A stretch of DNA of 9,069 bases. It comes from Planctomycetota bacterium (lineage in GTDB: Bacteria > Planctomycetota > Phycisphaerae > Sedimentisphaerales > SM23-30). Shown here piece by piece: positions 7,456-9,069 of the stretch. A program made the translations under genes and the position numbers. The stretch spans positions 1 through 9,069 of the forward strand of contig JAKQBU010000193.1 of NCBI GenBank assembly GCA_029573975.1, in the 5' to 3' direction. Within the stretch, counting starts at the first letter, position 1, and the number at the start of each line of letters is the position of its first letter. A model generated the notes under the pieces. That model was not told where the DNA came from. It ran no database searches and saw only the letters and a program-made list of their open reading frames with translations.

Positions 7456-8862
7456 TGCTGATTGACGAAGGCGCAGGTAATGATGCCAGAAGCGGTCCCA
7501 ACGCTGGGATTTGACATAGGTTCGCAGCGACAGGATTCGTTGGCCGCCCACACGCGACCAGCGCATGCCGCTACGGCACAACCGGGTTTTGACCAGCGTC
7601 TTGCAGGCGGCCTCCACCGGTCCATTGCCGATGGGCAGGCCGCGACGCCGAAAAGAGGCATAGGTCATTCGGCGCCGATTGCGGCTAAAAAACGTGCGCT
7701 CCTGCGCCAGGGCGTTTCGTCGGGTTTTCCCCAGTCGTTGTCGGTGACTATAGTAATCCAGCGAACGAAGAATGGCTGCGGCAGCGTCATCCTCTTCCAG
7801 CAGTTTAACGCGGTATTGGTTATACCAGCCCTCGGCGCGGCGGCTGCCCTGGCCGAACAGTGCCTCGGCCGCCTTCGACAAATGTTCGGTCGTGTGATAG
7901 TAGTCGATCAACTTTTCATAATCGACAAACCGCTCGGTGCCTTCGGCATAATTCCACAAGGTCCGGTGACCGTCCAGCAACAGGACCTTTACGGCCTTCT
8001 CCGGCAGACGATCTTCCACGTCGGCCAATTCTCCTTCGAATTGCAGCTTGAACGTCAAGGCTTCCTTTTCCGGCATGCGGGCTACATACCGCGAAGCCAG
8101 CCGTTGGGGGCAATCCTTCCCTTTCGGCACGGTGCCATAGAACGAAATACTGCCAACCATCGCGTTTTTGTACGAGGTGGGCTGAACCGGCGACGAATCC
8201 AGACCGGGCCGTTCCACCGGACGACCCCGCTTGACGCCCGGTTCCTGCAACAGGACATTGACCCCATCCAGGCTGGCCACCAAAACGCGCGTCCCCTTCG
8301 GAATCGCCTCTTCGGCGCGAATCGTGTTGTTCAGATCTTCACTCCGCCTCTCGATAAAATCACCCACCGGCTGGACGATATGCTGGATCGCCGTAGCCGA
8401 AGGATGAAACAGGGCACATTTACGCAACAACTGCTCCGTCTCAGCCGCTGTGACATGGGCCACGGAAAACAACACCGCCTCCCGCACCTCCGCTGTGGCG
8501 AACTCGCCGGCCATGTCCCAGAAATCATCCAACGGCACATAACTGCGACCCCCGGCGTCCGCCTGATACAAACTGCGCTCTATTACCATCGGCCCAAAAC
8601 AGGTCAGGAACTCCTTAGGGCTGACCATTTTGAACCGCAGCCGTTGGCCCTTGACCTCCAGCAGCGGGTCCGTGGGGTTATACGATTGCACAAATGCCTG
8701 CAGCGCTGCCGCCCCTGCCGCGGTCAAAGCGTCTTTGAGAGCGGCCGTCACCTGCTCGGCCAACTGGGCCGTCAATGGCGTGGTGTCCAAATTTTTACCA
8801 AGCTCTGCCATTTTTTGCCGAAATTCCCGTATTGCTACTTGAATCAGTTCTGGTACAATCAT
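7453..8862 (-). CDS. ISKra4-family transposase
   Basis: A full-length 469-residue DDE transposase that cuts and joins the ends of its own insertion sequence. Catalytic candidates are Asp199 (LVASLDGVNVLL), Asp297 (KVLLLDGHRTLW) and Glu417 (IGNGPVEAACKTLVKTRL). The C-terminal block, with SGMRWSRVGGQRILSLR and SQRWDRFW, is a hallmark of the ISKra4 group, as is the central DYYHTTEHL (320-328) between the second Asp and the Glu. The N-terminal ~190 residues contain the helical DNA-binding part, including PLDDFWDMAGEF. The start at 8862 has a purine-rich GGAAAGAAG a few bases upstream. No frameshift or internal stop is present. A long plus-strand frame covering the same bases is an antisense artefact. 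Confidence 0.93.
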   Translation of the reverse strand: MIVPELIQVAIREFRQKMAELGKNLDTTPLTAQLAEQVTAALKDALTAAGAAALQAFVQSYNPTDPLLEVKGQRLRFKMVSPKEFLTCFGPMVIERSLYQADAGGRSYVPLDDFWDMAGEFATAEVREAVLFSVAHVTAAETEQLLRKCALFHPSATAIQHIVQPVGDFIERRSEDLNNTIRAEEAIPKGTRVLVASLDGVNVLLQEPGVKRGRPVERPGLDSSPVQPTSYKNAMVGSISFYGTVPKGKDCPQRLASRYVARMPEKEALTFKLQFEGELADVEDRLPEKAVKVLLLDGHRTLWNYAEGTERFVDYEKLIDYYHTTEHLSKAAEALFGQGSRRAEGWYNQYRVKLLEEDDAAAAILRSLDYYSHRQRLGKTRRNALAQERTFFSRNRRRMTYASFRRRGLPIGNGPVEAACKTLVKTRLCRSGMRWSRVGGQRILSLRTYVKSQRWDRFWHHYLRLRQSA

Positions 8863-8913
8863 CTTGGACTTCTTTCCATTCAGTTTGTAACTCTTTGTTT
8901 GTTACCAAGTTAC

Positions 8914-8941
8914 ATTCTAAAGGAAAAGCGGAAATTGTCAA
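8914..8941 (-). promoter_or_regulatory. Transposase promoter overlapping the right inverted repeat
   Basis: On the minus strand TTGACA (8941-8936) is a perfect -35 box, followed after 16 bases by TAGAAT (8919-8914), one base from the -10 consensus. Transcription would start near 8907 and leave about 45 bases before the transposase ATG. Because the -35 box lies inside the inverted repeat, transposase binding to its own end could block this promoter; that is inference from position. Confidence 0.65.
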
Positions 8942-8953
8942 GTCAAATGAGAC
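8930..8953 (-). repeat. Right terminal inverted repeat of the insertion sequence
   Basis: Read on the minus strand it begins GTCTCATTTGACTTGACA. It pairs with 7432-7455 at 17 of 24 positions. The -35 box of the transposase promoter lies within it. Confidence 0.55.
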
Positions 8954-8975
8954 AGTTCCATTTTTAAATTAAGCT

Positions 8976-9068
8976 TTAATTCATCACTTGTTTCTCCGCA
9001 TTTTTGGGTGGATTGATCCATACTGCCTGGGGCGGCAACGCCGCCTCCGGTGGTTTATTCACAAAGCG
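8976..9068 (-). CDS. Possible C-terminal end of a minus-strand gene (cut by window edge)
   Basis: The minus frame from the right edge is open for 30 codons and ends with TAA at 8978-8976. The visible peptide contains NKPPEAALPPQAVWINPPKN and a charged tail AEKQVMN, which is protein-like and Pro-rich. I do not recognise it. It ends 22 bases before the insertion sequence. With so little sequence, chance openness cannot be excluded. Confidence 0.35.
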   Translation of the reverse strand, partial: RFVNKPPEAALPPQAVWINPPKNAEKQVMN

Positions 9069-9069
9069 G

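Larger units (their letters stand above)
7432..8953 (-). mobile_element. ISKra4-family insertion sequence, about 1.5 kb
   Basis: The element consists of one intact transposase gene flanked by 24-base imperfect inverted repeats that match at 17 positions. The length is normal for compact members of this family. The transposase stop codon (7453-7455) lies inside the left inverted repeat. I see no obvious target duplication: the left flank ends GGGTGCAA and the right flank begins AGTTCCAT. Exact ends are therefore provisional by a few bases. The intact gene and promoter suggest it could be active. Confidence 0.75.

Noticed and set aside
7462..8967. 501-codon plus-strand open frame
   Set aside because: It lies antisense to the well-supported ISKra4 transposase and its product is Gln/Arg/His-rich with no recognisable motif.
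9031..9045. GGCGGC-AAC-GCCGCC hairpin near the right edge
   Set aside because: The perfect 6-base stem has no T-run on either side and falls inside the possible Pro/Ala-rich reading frame, so it does not qualify as a terminator.

Overview
Composition and gene content suggest a bacterium of the Planctomycetes/Verrucomicrobia/Lentisphaerae type, or another environmental lineage that makes giant repeat-built surface proteins. The clue is an N-terminal motif of the LEPR-XLL kind (VEPLESRLLLSA) on a very large, Ala/Gly/Ser/Thr-rich protein. The lineage is an inference from that motif only. No rRNA, tRNA or housekeeping gene is present to confirm it.

Layout. Bases 1 to about 5813 are one uninterrupted minus-strand reading frame. 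It is the first ~1937 codons of a giant beta-strand-repeat protein whose C terminus lies beyond the left edge. I read the frame codon by codon and found no stop from 5912 down to base 1. In order it carries a basic N-terminal tail, the LEPR-XLL-like motif, two RTX-like glycine/aspartate nonapeptides, a filamentous-haemagglutinin-like section, and a long array of 53-70-residue beta-strand repeats. The array is interrupted by a strongly charged Lys/Glu linker.

From 5814 to 6220 is a moderately AT-rich divergent gap with one good plus-strand promoter. It drives a 275-codon gene of unrecognised family (6221-7048). Between 7049 and 7431 is AT-rich sequence with the remains of a small plus-strand gene that seems to change frame near 7300-7320. 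It is cut off by an insertion sequence of the ISKra4 family (about 7432-8953), which has an intact 469-residue DDE transposase on the minus strand, imperfect terminal inverted repeats, and a promoter overlapping its right end. The last ~95 bases hold the possible C-terminal tail of another minus-strand gene.

How the parts relate. The giant protein is presumably exported and displayed on the cell surface. The divergent 275-codon gene shares its upstream region, but nothing in the sequence ties it to export or regulation of the giant protein. The insertion sequence is a later arrival in what looks like a decayed stretch. I see no CRISPR array, RNA gene, origin or recognisable defence system. 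The most distinctive object is the giant protein itself.
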